This document shows positions 1-8,329 of a stretch of 64,000 nucleotides of DNA, one piece after another. The position numbers and the translations under genes are program-made. The stretch is taken from NCBI RefSeq assembly GCF_009831415.1, contig NZ_CP043727.1, positions 4,154,001-4,218,000 on the forward strand. Reading direction: 5' to 3'. Source of the stretch: Yersinia canariae. Lineage in GTDB: Bacteria; Pseudomonadota; Gammaproteobacteria; Enterobacterales; Enterobacteriaceae. Below the pieces are notes generated by a model. That model was not told the origin of the DNA and ran no database searches. It worked only from the letters and a program-made list of their open reading frames with translations. The first letter of the stretch is position 1. Each line of letters begins with the position of its first letter.

Positions 1-93
1 CCCTGTTTTGCTATTGCACACAGAGGCTTGAAAACTTTAGTTTTTTGCTGTGGAAATAATCGACACAAATATGTATCGATTTAATGCCACCGA

Positions 94-399
94 CTATGCG
101 CTGACGACTTCTACCGGGATGACGTCTCGCAGATTGTACAGTTCAATCAAGGTAGACAGCCGATCGCTGACACCGGTAATGGCTAATGAGACACCCTGTT
201 TGCTGCGCAGTTCACGAAAGTGAACAAGCAGTGCCAGGCCAGATGAATCAACCCGCTTTAATTGGCTGACATCAATACGTGTCTTATCCGCCAACAATGT
301 CTCACGCAATTGCCACAGCGGTAACAGCGTTTCACGATCCAATTCACCTTGCAGTACCAGCGTTTCCTGCTGTGACTGCCAATTCAATTCATCTGCCAT
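94..399 (-). CDS. mlaB: MlaB, STAS-domain subunit of the Mla phospholipid ABC transporter
   Basis: Cytoplasmic STAS-domain protein that binds the MlaF ATPase and stabilises the MlaFEDB inner-membrane complex, which moves phospholipids between the inner membrane and the periplasmic carrier MlaC to keep the outer membrane asymmetric. About 101 residues with the STAS pattern (IDVSQLKRVDSSGLALL near residues 41-57); the Ser-Ser-Gly turn is the usual conserved loop. Last gene of mlaFEDCB. I chose the ATG at 399; a GTG at 405 overlaps the mlaC stop (GTGA) and is an equally good coupled start. The 93 bases beyond the stop hold no gene; an AGGG-like site at the very window edge could be the ribosome site of a following minus-strand gene (ibaG in E. 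coli order). Confidence 0.93.
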   Translation of the reverse strand: MADELNWQSQQETLVLQGELDRETLLPLWQLRETLLADKTRIDVSQLKRVDSSGLALLVHFRELRSKQGVSLAITGVSDRLSTLIELYNLRDVIPVEVVSA

Positions 400-401
400 A
401 A

Positions 402-1028
402 TCACTGCTTATCTAAGGTTATCGGCTGTTTTGCTGCAATCAGCAACTGTTGGGTCAGGCCATCAACACCTTTCTGACGCAAGATGGAAGCCCACTCATT
501 TTGCTTGGTGCTGATCATGCTAACGCCTTCGGCTATCATGTCATACGCTTGCCAGTTACCTGTTTGGCTGTTTTTGCGCCACTGGAAATCTAAACGTACC
601 GGTGGACGACCATTAGGGTCAAGGATAGTCACACGAATGGCGACAATATTGGCATCACCCAATGGCTGGTCTGGAGCCACGTCGTAAGTTTGGCCATGAT
701 ACAACGCCAGCGCCTGACCATATGCCTGTTCCAGATATTGGCTGAAAGCATTGAAATATGCCTCACGCTGCGCAGGCGTTGCGGCTTTGTAATAACTCCC
801 CAGCACCAAGGCACCCGCGTATTTAATCTGAACAAATGGCAATAACTCTTCACGCACGATAGTGCGCAAATAATCCGGGTTCTGCTTAATTTTGGCTTGT
901 TCGGTTTTTAGGCGCGTGAATGTTCTTTGCGCCGCTTCATCCATCAGACGGTATGGGTTGGTTTGATCGACAGCATTCGCCAGTGGTGCCACCACCAACA
1001 ACGCGACCATAAGTAAACGTTTAAACAT
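402..1028 (-). CDS. mlaC: MlaC, periplasmic phospholipid-binding shuttle
   Basis: Soluble periplasmic carrier that ferries phospholipid between the outer-membrane MlaA-porin complex and the inner-membrane MlaFEDB complex. The 208-residue product starts with a signal peptide ([19 protein letters not shown], cleavage near residue 19), followed by the MlaC/Ttg2D body with [12 protein letters not shown] and a tyrosine-rich middle ([18 protein letters not shown]). Length matches the family (~211 in E. coli). Its stop overlaps the possible mlaB GTG start, and mlaD lies 12 bp upstream, so it is translated within the mlaFEDCB operon. Confidence 0.95.
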   Translation of the reverse strand: MFKRLLMVALLVVAPLANAVDQTNPYRLMDEAAQRTFTRLKTEQAKIKQNPDYLRTIVREELLPFVQIKYAGALVLGSYYKAATPAQREAYFNAFSQYLEQAYGQALALYHGQTYDVAPDQPLGDANIVAIRVTILDPNGRPPVRLDFQWRKNSQTGNWQAYDMIAEGVSMISTKQNEWASILRQKGVDGLTQQLLIAAKQPITLDKQ

Positions 1029-1040
1029 TCAGATACCCTC

Positions 1041-1595
1041 TTAAGGATGTTGAGTTGCAGGCAAGCTGCCATTTGCTGGCGCAGGTGCTGCTGCCGGCTC
1101 ACTGGCTGGTGTATCAGAATTACCATCACCGCCACTCTTGTACAAGAACTGGCCGATAAGATCCTCCAGAACCAATGCAGATTTGGTGTCTTGAATCACG
1201 CCACCATCTTTCAAAATACTGGTTCCCATGTCAGGGTCTTCAAAACCGACATTGAGCGCCAGGAACTGCTCACCCAACAAACCGGAAGTGCGCACCGCCA
1301 AGGAACTGGTGTCCGGGATATGGTTATAGCGTTGTTGAATATCTATCGCCACACGTGGACTGTAGTTTTTGGTATCCAGAGTAATATCAGCGACTCGCCC
1401 AACGACAACCCCACCAATTTTGACCGGCGAGTTATTCTTTAGACCACCAATATTGTCAAAATTTGCATAAATCCGGTAAGTCGGCTGATTACCCACGGAT
1501 TTGATATCCGCCACTTTCAAGCACAGGAATACCACCGCCAGAATAGCAATAAGTATAAACGCCCCTACCCAGACTTCACTTTTCTTCGTTTGCAT
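1041..1595 (-). CDS. mlaD: MlaD, membrane-anchored MCE-domain subunit
   Basis: MCE-family protein forming the hexameric periplasmic ring of the MlaFEDB complex through which lipid passes. One N-terminal membrane helix (residues ~9-27, WVGAFILIAILAVVFLCLK) is followed by the MCE domain (FDNIGGLKNNSPVKIGGVVVGRV) and a low-complexity Ala/Pro tail. I chose the ATG giving MQTKKSEVWVGAF because it matches the E. coli start; an in-frame ATG 15 bp upstream overlaps mlaE. The product is 184 residues, normal for the family. The mlaE stop lies 4 bp upstream, implying translational coupling. Confidence 0.95.
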   Translation of the reverse strand: MQTKKSEVWVGAFILIAILAVVFLCLKVADIKSVGNQPTYRIYANFDNIGGLKNNSPVKIGGVVVGRVADITLDTKNYSPRVAIDIQQRYNHIPDTSSLAVRTSGLLGEQFLALNVGFEDPDMGTSILKDGGVIQDTKSALVLEDLIGQFLYKSGGDGNSDTPASEPAAAPAPANGSLPATQHP

Positions 1596-1599
1596 CGAC

Positions 1600-2382
1600 T
1601 CAGTTCCCAAACATCAGTGCTGTCAGCACAAAATCTAATCCCAATACCGCCAGTGACGAATGCACAACAGTACGGGTCGTTGCCCGGCTAATCCCTTCAG
1701 ATGTTGGGACCGCATCATAACCATTAAACAGCGCAATCCACGTCACGGTAATGGCAAATACCAGGCTCTTAATAAGGCAATTGAGTAAATCAGTGCGCCA
1801 CTCAACGGCATTTTGCATTGCAGACCAGAAGAAACCGCCATCAATCCCCTTCCAGTCGACACCGACCACAGAACCGCCCCAGATGCCGACGGCAACAAAA
1901 ATAGCGGTCAATAGTGGCATGCTGATAAGACCAGCCCAGAACCGGGGAGCCACCACCCGCCGCAGAGGGTCGATAGCCATCATTTCCAGACTGGAAATCT
2001 GTTCAGTGGCTTTCATCAAACCAATTTCTGCTGTCAGGGCTGAACCGGCACGGCCAGCAAAGAGCAAGGCCGTAACCACTGGCCCTAACTCTCGCAGTAA
2101 TGATAAAGAAACCATCATCCCGAGACTGGCTTCCGCACTGTACGTGGTCAGGATCAAAAAGCCCTGTAAGCCCAGAACCATGCCAATAAACAGACCGGAA
2201 ACCACGATAATCAGTAAGGATTGCACCCCAACGCTATACAGCTGCTTGAGCAGTAATGGCCACTGTTTTCGTGGTTCAGGCCGCCCGACCAGCGCATTAA
2301 ACAGCATTAAACCTGCGCGACCAAAGGATGCGCAGACATTGATTCCCCTGCGACCCAAAGACGCTAACACCTGTACAAACAT
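1600..2382 (-). CDS. mlaE: MlaE, permease of the Mla phospholipid transporter
   Basis: Integral inner-membrane permease (MlaE/YrbE family) that pairs with the MlaF ATPase and the MlaD ring. The 260 residues contain several hydrophobic helices and the family signature around [20 protein letters not shown] (residues ~95-114), including the conserved Glu and Arg/Gly-rich loop. The ATG at 2382 has a GGAG site six bases upstream. Unlike E. coli, where mlaF and mlaE nearly touch, a ~120-bp spacer lies upstream here and is filled by a degenerate ERIC element; operon transcription presumably reads through it. Confidence 0.95.
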   Translation of the reverse strand: MFVQVLASLGRRGINVCASFGRAGLMLFNALVGRPEPRKQWPLLLKQLYSVGVQSLLIIVVSGLFIGMVLGLQGFLILTTYSAEASLGMMVSLSLLRELGPVVTALLFAGRAGSALTAEIGLMKATEQISSLEMMAIDPLRRVVAPRFWAGLISMPLLTAIFVAVGIWGGSVVGVDWKGIDGGFFWSAMQNAVEWRTDLLNCLIKSLVFAITVTWIALFNGYDAVPTSEGISRATTRTVVHSSLAVLGLDFVLTALMFGN

Positions 2383-2397
2383 GAATACTCCATCAGC

Positions 2398-2516
2398 CTA
2401 ATACCTTTCGCACTTGCAGCAGCAGGTGTGCTAACGACACGTCCAACTCACTTACTGATATAAGTTTATTAGCATTCGTGCATTTGCTTCCTGCAACTCC
2501 AATTACTTTAGGTCTA
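2398..2516. repeat. Degenerate ERIC element between mlaF and mlaE
   Basis: About 119 bp that aligns by eye over its whole length with the reverse complement of the ERIC copy at 3550-3676: CACTTGCAG near one end, CACTTACTGATATAAG in the core, and CCTGCAACTCCAATTA at the other end. It is more diverged than the other copies. Its right end runs into mlaF, so the final codons and stop of mlaF come from the element. Lying inside an operon, it would be transcribed and could fold into the usual ERIC hairpin. Confidence 0.72.
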
Positions 2517-3312
2517 ACAGCTCAGTTTTATAATCACCAGCCGGGTAACGGAAAGGCACCGGCCCGTCGGCAATACCATCGAGGAACTGACGCACCCGCA
2601 TATCATCATTGGCTTGTAGCTGCTCAGGTGTTCCTTCAGCAATGACGTGCTGATCGGCAACAATATAAGCATAATCAGCGATACTCAGCACTTCTGGCAC
2701 ATCATGGGAGACCACTACGCAAGTGACACCCAATGCATGATTCAGCTCATCGATCAGTTTTACCAGCACGCCCATGGTGATGGGGTCCTGCCCGACAAAA
2801 GGCTCATCAAACATGATCAATTCGGGATCAAGGGCAATTGCCCGCGCCAATGCGGCACGGCGCGCCATACCCCCTGAAAGCTCTGCGGGCATTAAATTAG
2901 CCGCGCCACGCAACCCCACGGCCTCTAACTTCATCATCACCGTGCTATGCAGCAGCTCTTCCGGTAAACGGCTATGTTCGCGCAATGGAAAAGCCACATT
3001 CTCAAACACGGTCAAATCGGTGAATAACGCGCCAGATTGAAACAACATGCTCATTTTCTTGCGCACATCATACAAACGCTGGCGAGAAAGCGCCGGAATA
3101 TTATCACCATCAAACCAAATTTCACCGGTATCTGGCGCAAGTTGCCCGCCAATCAGGCGCAGCAAAGTGGTTTTACCAATCCCTGAAGGCCCCATAATCG
3201 CAGTGACTTTACCGCGCGGGACCGTCATGTTGATATCGGCGAATATCGGACGCTCACCACGGGTAAAACTCATCCCGCGGATCTCTATCAAATTCGACGC
3301 CAGTTGGTTCAT
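2503..3312 (-). CDS. mlaF: MlaF, ATPase of the Mla phospholipid transporter
   Basis: Cytoplasmic ABC ATPase that powers MlaFEDB. From the chosen start (MNQLASNLIEI) it has Walker A GPSGIGKT at ~41-48, signature LSGGM at ~145-149 and Walker B IMFDEP at ~166-171. The ATG at 3312 is preceded by TAAGGGACGA at suitable spacing; the longer upstream in-frame reading (to 3405) lacks a ribosome site and is not conserved. First gene of the minus-strand operon, divergent from yrbG. The C-terminus (GDYKTELLDLK) ends inside an ERIC element that supplies the stop codon, so the last few residues differ from E. coli MlaF. Confidence 0.96.
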   Translation of the reverse strand: MNQLASNLIEIRGMSFTRGERPIFADINMTVPRGKVTAIMGPSGIGKTTLLRLIGGQLAPDTGEIWFDGDNIPALSRQRLYDVRKKMSMLFQSGALFTDLTVFENVAFPLREHSRLPEELLHSTVMMKLEAVGLRGAANLMPAELSGGMARRAALARAIALDPELIMFDEPFVGQDPITMGVLVKLIDELNHALGVTCVVVSHDVPEVLSIADYAYIVADQHVIAEGTPEQLQANDDMRVRQFLDGIADGPVPFRYPAGDYKTELLDLK

Positions 3313-3549
3313 TATCATTCGTCCCTTAGGCCTTTTATGACTCATATACCCACCAATGCTACAGCAAATAGCGGTAACGAGCGCAATTGGGAAGTATTCT
3401 GGCAACTTATTAGCGTTTTTTCGTAGCCAAAGTTGCCATACGTTTTACTTTTCTGGCACTCACAGTCAAAATTAGGGGGTAAGCAAAAAAAAAAGCGTAA
3501 CGCGTTTTTAGTGATTTTTACCAACGAGTTTATGCCAATGGATCGGGAT
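3313..3549. promoter_or_regulatory. Divergent control region between mlaF and yrbG
   Basis: With the adjoining ERIC copy this makes a 384-bp gene-free interval holding the promoters of the mla operon (minus) and yrbG (plus); I cannot place either confidently. Visible are a run of ten A at 3485-3494 and, next to it, a short GCG-TAA-CGC hairpin followed by five T, a weak terminator-like structure. Nothing else recognisable. Confidence 0.4.
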
Positions 3550-3676
3550 TATACCCTAAATAATTCGAGTTGCAGGACGGCGGCAACTGAGTGAGTCCCC
3601 AGGAGCTTACATGAGTAAGTGACTGGGGTGAACGAAGACAGTCAACACACCTGCAATTTGAAGTATGACGGGTATA
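3550..3676. repeat. Full-length ERIC element upstream of yrbG
   Basis: A 127-bp element bounded by TATACCC and GGGTATA terminal inverted repeats. The core contains the classical ERIC strings GTGAGTCCCCAGGAGCTTAC and AAGTAAGTGACTGGGGTGAA, recognisable as the sites of the ERIC1R and ERIC2 typing primers. It ends 20 bp before the yrbG start, so it will form part of the yrbG leader unless the promoter lies inside it. Confidence 0.95.
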
Positions 3677-3696
3677 TAACTAATAAAGGACTCTGC

Positions 3697-4653
3697 ATGT
3701 TTCTTGCGATAACACTATTAATCATTGGCTTGGTTTTACTGGTGTACGGCGCCGATCGATTAGTTTATGGCGCTGCCGTGTTATCACGTTCTTTCGGTAT
3801 CCCGCCACTTATTATTGGGATGACGATTGTCGGTATTGGCACTTCGCTACCGGAGCTTATTGTCTCCGTCACGGCGGCATTGAATAATCAAACGGATATG
3901 GCGGTCGGGAATGTGCTGGGTTCTAATATTACCAATCTATTACTGATTGTTGGCGGTGCAGCCCTAATACGCCCACTGACCGTGCGCTCAGAGATTTTAC
4001 GCCGCGAATTACCCTTGATGTTAGTCGTGACAGTATTATGCGGTTTCTTGCTGGCAGATAACCACCTTAGCCGAGGGGATGGTGTTATTTTACTCTTGGC
4101 GGCGGCCGCTTTTATTATCCTGATGCTAAAAATTGCGCGCCTGGCTCATTCGCAAGGAAATGACATTCTCACCCGCGAACAATTGGCAGAATTACCCCAA
4201 GACAGCAGTAATACCGTCGCATTATTATGGCTAGTGCTGGCATTTATTATTTTGCCGCTATCCGCCAAAATGATTATCGACAATGCCACGGTCATCGCCA
4301 GAGTCGCAGGGGTCAGTGAATTGGTTATCGGGTTGACTGTCATCGCCATTGGCACCAGTTTACCCGAGTTGGCCACCTTTATCGCCGGTGCTTTAAAAGG
4401 TGAAGATGATATGGCGGTCGGTAATATCATCGGCTCAAATATTTTTAATATTGTTATTGTGTTAGGTGTCCCCGCATTGCTGTCTCCTGGTGATATCAAT
4501 CCCGATGCTTTCCAGCGAGATTACTGGGTAATGCTCGGTGTCAGTGTGATATTCACTGTACTTTGTCTGGGGCGTAAACATCGAATCGGCCATATGGCGG
4601 GCGCTCTGTTATTATGTGGGTTTATCGCTTACATAGCGGTGCTTATACCCTAA
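3697..4653 (+). CDS. yrbG: YrbG, CaCA-family sodium/calcium exchanger-like membrane protein
   Basis: Inner-membrane cation antiporter of the Ca2+:cation antiporter family. Two homologous halves each carry the alpha-repeat motif: GIGTSLPELIVSV near residues 46-58 and AIGTSLPELATFIAGAL near 219-235, each followed by GNxxGSNIxN (NVLGSNITN, NIIGSNIFN). The ATG at 3697 follows AAAGGA. The product is 318 residues, slightly shorter than E. coli YrbG (~325), because its last codons (ATA CCC TAA) lie inside the terminal repeat of the next ERIC element. Physiological role is not established in E. coli. Confidence 0.93.
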   Translation: MFLAITLLIIGLVLLVYGADRLVYGAAVLSRSFGIPPLIIGMTIVGIGTSLPELIVSVTAALNNQTDMAVGNVLGSNITNLLLIVGGAALIRPLTVRSEILRRELPLMLVVTVLCGFLLADNHLSRGDGVILLLAAAAFIILMLKIARLAHSQGNDILTREQLAELPQDSSNTVALLWLVLAFIILPLSAKMIIDNATVIARVAGVSELVIGLTVIAIGTSLPELATFIAGALKGEDDMAVGNIIGSNIFNIVIVLGVPALLSPGDINPDAFQRDYWVMLGVSVIFTVLCLGRKHRIGHMAGALLLCGFIAYIAVLIP

Positions 4654-4769
4654 ATAATTCGGTTTGCAGCAAGGCAGCAACTGAGCAAATCCCAGGCGCT
4701 TGTACAAGTCAGTGACAGGGGTGAATGAAGGCAGCCAACACAGATGCAGATTGGAGTATGACGGGTATA
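4644..4769. repeat. Full-length ERIC element between yrbG and kdsD
   Basis: A 126-bp element with TATACCC/GGGTATA ends, GCAGCAACTGAGCAAATCCC in the left half and GTCAGTGACAGGGGTGAAT in the core, in the same orientation as the copy at 3550-3676. Its left terminal repeat encodes the last sense codons and stop codon of yrbG, and its right end lies 63 bp before the kdsD start. Confidence 0.93.
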
Positions 4770-4832
4770 TTTTGGATGCCATTAACTGCGGCGTAACCCA
4801 TGTTGCCTACCAACATTGAGCGGGAACCAAGT

Positions 4833-5837
4833 ATGTCTTCTTCTGATTTACAGCCGAATACGGATTTACAACCCAGAGTTGATTTCCAACAGGCTGGTAA
4901 ACAAGTATTACAGATTGAGCGCGATGGGCTGGCACAGCTTGATCAATATATTAATGACGACTTTACCAAAGCGTGCGAAGCAATATTTAACTGCCACGGT
5001 AAAGTTGTCGTGATGGGGATGGGTAAGTCTGGCCATATTGGGTGCAAAATTGCCGCGACGTTTGCCAGTACCGGCTCCCCGTCATTCTTTGTCCACCCCG
5101 GCGAAGCCAGTCATGGTGATCTGGGCATGATCACGCCGCAAGATATCGTGTTAGCTATCTCCAACTCGGGGGAGTCCAACGAAATCCTTGCCTTGATCCC
5201 TGTCCTTAAGCGTCAGAAAATTCAGCTTATTTGTATGAGCAACAACCCAGAAAGCACCATGGGCAAAGCGGCTGATATTCACTTGTGCATCAAAGTCCCG
5301 CAAGAAGCTTGTCCACTGGGATTGGCCCCCACCACCAGCACGACCGCCACATTAGTGATGGGAGATGCGCTCGCCGTTGCTTTGCTACAGGCGCGGGGCT
5401 TCACTCAGGAAGATTTTGCCCTCTCCCATCCGGGCGGCGCACTGGGGCGCAAATTGTTATTGCGGATCAGCGATATTATGCACACGGGTGCCGACATTCC
5501 TCACGTCAGCCCTGATGCCACATTGCGGGATGCATTACTGGAGATTACTCGGAAAAATCTGGGTTTAACCGTAATCTGTGACGACTTGATGATGATTAAA
5601 GGTATCTTTACCGACGGTGACTTGCGCCGGGTATTCGATATGGGCATCGACTTGAATAACGCGAAAATCGCAGATGTGATGACCAGCGGCGGTATACGGG
5701 TTCGTCCAACCATGTTGGCGGTGGATGCGCTCAACCTGATGGAGTCACGTCATATTACCGCGGTGTTAGTGGCCGATGGTGACCAATTATTGGGTGTCGT
5801 CCATATGCACGACATGCTGAGAGCTGGAGTCGTCTGA
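4833..5837 (+). CDS. kdsD: KdsD, D-arabinose 5-phosphate isomerase
   Basis: Interconverts D-ribulose 5-phosphate and D-arabinose 5-phosphate, the first step of Kdo synthesis for LPS. A SIS domain covers roughly residues 40-180 (VVVMGMGKSGHIGCKIAATF, SHGDLGMI, ISNSGESNEIL) and two CBS domains follow (~205-334). I chose the ATG giving MSSSDLQPNTDLQ, which aligns with E. coli MSHVELQPGFDFQ; an upstream ATG at 4800 adds 11 residues. First gene of the kdsD-kdsC-lptCAB run. Confidence 0.95.
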   Translation: MSSSDLQPNTDLQPRVDFQQAGKQVLQIERDGLAQLDQYINDDFTKACEAIFNCHGKVVVMGMGKSGHIGCKIAATFASTGSPSFFVHPGEASHGDLGMITPQDIVLAISNSGESNEILALIPVLKRQKIQLICMSNNPESTMGKAADIHLCIKVPQEACPLGLAPTTSTTATLVMGDALAVALLQARGFTQEDFALSHPGGALGRKLLLRISDIMHTGADIPHVSPDATLRDALLEITRKNLGLTVICDDLMMIKGIFTDGDLRRVFDMGIDLNNAKIADVMTSGGIRVRPTMLAVDALNLMESRHITAVLVADGDQLLGVVHMHDMLRAGVV

Positions 5838-5883
5838 CATCTAAGCCACTAATAATGCTATGAATTCGAGTGAGAAGGGTAAA

Positions 5884-6447
5884 ATGAATAACACTGTATA
5901 TCTGGACACATGCTACGGCCCAGTGGCTAGCAGCGTTATAAACCGTGCGGCTAACATTCGCTTATTGATCTGTGATGTTGACGGTGTCATGTCTGATGGC
6001 CTGATTTACATGGGTAATCAGGGTGAAGAACTGAAAGCTTTCAATGTGCGGGATGGCTATGGTATCCGCTGCCTGATAACCTCTGGTATTGAAGTGGCAA
6101 TTATTACGGGTCGCCGCGCCAAATTATTGGAAGACCGGGCCAACACCTTAGGCATTACCCACCTTTATCAAGGGCAATCTGATAAGCTGGTCGCCTATAA
6201 CGAATTATTAGTCGCATTAAAATGCCAGCCTGAGCAGGTTGCTTATATTGGTGATGACTTAATTGACTGGCCCGTGATGGCGCAAGTTGGCTTATCTGTC
6301 GCCGTGGCGGATGCCCATCCATTACTCATTCCCAAAGCGCATTATGTTACACACATCAATGGCGGGCGTGGTGCGGTACGCGAACTATGTGATTTGATAT
6401 TATTGGCCCAAGGTAAACTCGAAGGTGCCAAAGGATTGTCGATATGA
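5884..6447 (+). CDS. kdsC: KdsC, Kdo 8-phosphate phosphatase
   Basis: HAD-superfamily phosphatase that removes phosphate from Kdo 8-phosphate, releasing Kdo for the LPS inner core. HAD motif I is CDVDGVMSDG with nucleophile Asp31 and acid/base Asp33; the later GDDLIDWPVM matches motif IV. The ATG at 5884 follows GAAGGG; an in-frame ATG at 5860 adds eight residues without a ribosome site. 187 residues against 188 in E. coli. The stop overlaps the lptC start (ATGA), so the two are translationally coupled. Confidence 0.95.
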   Translation: MNNTVYLDTCYGPVASSVINRAANIRLLICDVDGVMSDGLIYMGNQGEELKAFNVRDGYGIRCLITSGIEVAIITGRRAKLLEDRANTLGITHLYQGQSDKLVAYNELLVALKCQPEQVAYIGDDLIDWPVMAQVGLSVAVADAHPLLIPKAHYVTHINGGRGAVRELCDLILLAQGKLEGAKGLSI

Positions 6448-7007
6448 GTAAAACAAGACTATGGATATCAATATCCTTAGCACTGATTGCTTTAGCCTTG
6501 ATTGGCTGGAATTTTTCCGATTTCAATCAACAGGATACACGAAGTGTGGCCGATGATAAGGAACCCTCATCACAAAGCCAACATACTGTAACTGTGGTTT
6601 TTAATCCGGTCGGGCAACTGAGTTATAAACTGGTGGCAGAAGAGGTTCAGAACTTCACCGCACAAGAGCTGACCTGGTTTACCAGGCCGGTGATGACGAT
6701 GTTTGATGAGAATGCTGTCGCCACTTGGACAATACGCGCAGATCGCGCCAAGCTGACCAATGATAAGATGCTTTATTTGTATGGTCACGTGGAGGTTGAT
6801 AGCCTAACTCCTGACGCACAGTTACAAAAAATTAAAACTGATAACGCCCAGGTTAATTTGATCACTCAGGATGTATCCTCAGACGATGAAGTTACCCTCT
6901 TTGGTGTTGGATTTACATCTAACGGCATGAAAATGCGCGGTAACTTGCGGGATAAAACCGCCGAGCTGATTGAAAAGGTTAAAACCTCTTATGAAATCCA
7001 AAAATAA
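6444..7007 (+). CDS. lptC: LptC, inner-membrane LPS transport protein
   Basis: Bitopic inner-membrane component of the Lpt bridge, accepting LPS from LptB2FG and handing it to LptA. One N-terminal helix (~residues 5-23) precedes a periplasmic beta-jellyroll domain with the pattern TWTIRADRAKL near residue 94 and repeated beta strands. 187 residues, family-typical. It overlaps kdsC by 4 bp and lptA by 17 bp. Confidence 0.95.
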   Translation: MSKTRLWISISLALIALALIGWNFSDFNQQDTRSVADDKEPSSQSQHTVTVVFNPVGQLSYKLVAEEVQNFTAQELTWFTRPVMTMFDENAVATWTIRADRAKLTNDKMLYLYGHVEVDSLTPDAQLQKIKTDNAQVNLITQDVSSDDEVTLFGVGFTSNGMKMRGNLRDKTAELIEKVKTSYEIQK

Positions 7008-7536
7008 AATTTGTCATTTTTTGCTTGCCAGCTCACTTTTAGCCGCAAGCCTGCCTGCATTAGCTTTAACCGGCGATACGGACCAACCCGTTCTGGTCGA
7101 TTCGGTCAAACAAGCGTTAGATATGGCAGCGAATACCGTCACATTTACTGATAATGTGATAATCAAGCAAGGCACTATTGAAATTAAGGCTGATAAAGTC
7201 GTGGTTACCCGTCCGGGCGGTGATCAGAGCAAAATGGTCATTGAAGGGTTTGGTAATCCGGTGACTTTCTATCAGATGCAAGACAGCGGTAAACCCGTCA
7301 AAGGCCATGGACAGAAACTGCGTTATGAAGTCGCTAACGATTTTGTCGTATTGACCGGTGATGCCTATCTGGAGCAGCTTGATAGCAATATCAAAGGCGA
7401 TCGCATCACTTATCTGGTGAAAAAACAGCAGATGGAAGCCTTCAGTGATAAAGGCAAACGCGTCACAACAGTGCTATTACCGTCCCAATTACAAGATAAA
7501 GGGCCAGCAGCTTCAGGCCAAAAGAAGAGTAACTAA
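6991..7536 (+). CDS. lptA: LptA, periplasmic LPS transport bridge protein
   Basis: Periplasmic protein whose oligomers form the LPS bridge from LptC to LptD. The signal peptide (MKSKNKICHFLLASSLLAAS..., cleavage after ALA near residue 26) is followed by an OstA-type beta-jellyroll; the segments KADKVVVTRPGGDQSK and LTGDAYLEQLDSNIKGD are nearly identical to E. coli. The ATG at 6991 inside lptC was chosen; seven further codons upstream (6970) do not fit the family N-terminus. 181 residues. Confidence 0.95.
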   Translation: MKSKNKICHFLLASSLLAASLPALALTGDTDQPVLVDSVKQALDMAANTVTFTDNVIIKQGTIEIKADKVVVTRPGGDQSKMVIEGFGNPVTFYQMQDSGKPVKGHGQKLRYEVANDFVVLTGDAYLEQLDSNIKGDRITYLVKKQQMEAFSDKGKRVTTVLLPSQLQDKGPAASGQKKSN

Positions 7537-7542
7537 TCATTT

Positions 7543-8268
7543 ATGGCAACATTAATCGCAGAAAAACTGGCTAAGGCGTACAAAGGCCGTAAAGTGGTCG
7601 AAGACGTTAGCCTGAAAGTAAAGTCCGGTGAGATTGTCGGTTTACTTGGGCCGAATGGCGCGGGAAAGACCACCACTTTTTATATGGTCGTCGGTATTGT
7701 CCAACGTGACGCCGGGCGCATTGTGATTGATGATGAAGATATCAGCCTCTTGCCTTTGCATGAGCGCGCGCTGCGCGGGATTGGCTATTTACCCCAAGAG
7801 GCCTCGATCTTCCGCCGCCTGAGTGTCTTTAACAACCTGATGGCGGTGCTGGAAATCCGTAAAGACCTCTCGTCTGAGCAACGTCAGGAGCGGGCCGATG
7901 AGTTAATGGAAGAGTTCCATATTACTCATTTACGTGACAGTCTAGGCCAATCACTTTCTGGCGGTGAACGTCGTCGTGTTGAAATCGCCCGAGCGCTGGC
8001 CGCGAATCCTAAGTTTATTCTGCTGGATGAGCCTTTTGCCGGTGTTGACCCGATTTCTGTTATTGATATCAAAAAAATTATTGAGCATCTGCGCGACAGT
8101 GGCCTCGGTGTACTCATTACCGACCATAACGTGCGTGAGACGCTAGACGTTTGTGAGCGGGCTTACATTGTAAGCCAAGGGCATTTAATCGCTCACGGCA
8201 CACCACAGGAAATTTTGGCTGACGAACAAGTTAAACGTGTTTATCTGGGTGAGGAGTTCCGCCTTTAA
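7543..8268 (+). CDS. lptB: LptB, ATPase of the LPS export complex
   Basis: Cytoplasmic ABC ATPase that dimerises with LptFG to extract LPS from the inner membrane. Walker A GPNGAGKT at 36-43, signature [10 protein letters not shown] and Walker [11 protein letters not shown] are all intact. 241 residues as in E. coli. It lies 6 bp after lptA and 61 bp before rpoN, the conserved enterobacterial arrangement. Confidence 0.97.
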   Translation: MATLIAEKLAKAYKGRKVVEDVSLKVKSGEIVGLLGPNGAGKTTTFYMVVGIVQRDAGRIVIDDEDISLLPLHERALRGIGYLPQEASIFRRLSVFNNLMAVLEIRKDLSSEQRQERADELMEEFHITHLRDSLGQSLSGGERRRVEIARALAANPKFILLDEPFAGVDPISVIDIKKIIEHLRDSGLGVLITDHNVRETLDVCERAYIVSQGHLIAHGTPQEILADEQVKRVYLGEEFRL

Positions 8269-8329
8269 TCTTCCATACCGGCACACTGTTAATGATTTTG
8301 TTAGCCACCAGGAAAATTGATACTGCATT

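Noticed and set aside
3313..3405. N-terminal extension of mlaF (31 more residues)
   Set aside because: No ribosome site at the far start, and AAGGG is well placed for the ATG at 3312; the extension is not like MlaF.
3481..3520. Strong bidirectional terminator at the A10/T5 region
   Set aside because: The GC part of the stem is only three pairs, too weak to call as a terminator.
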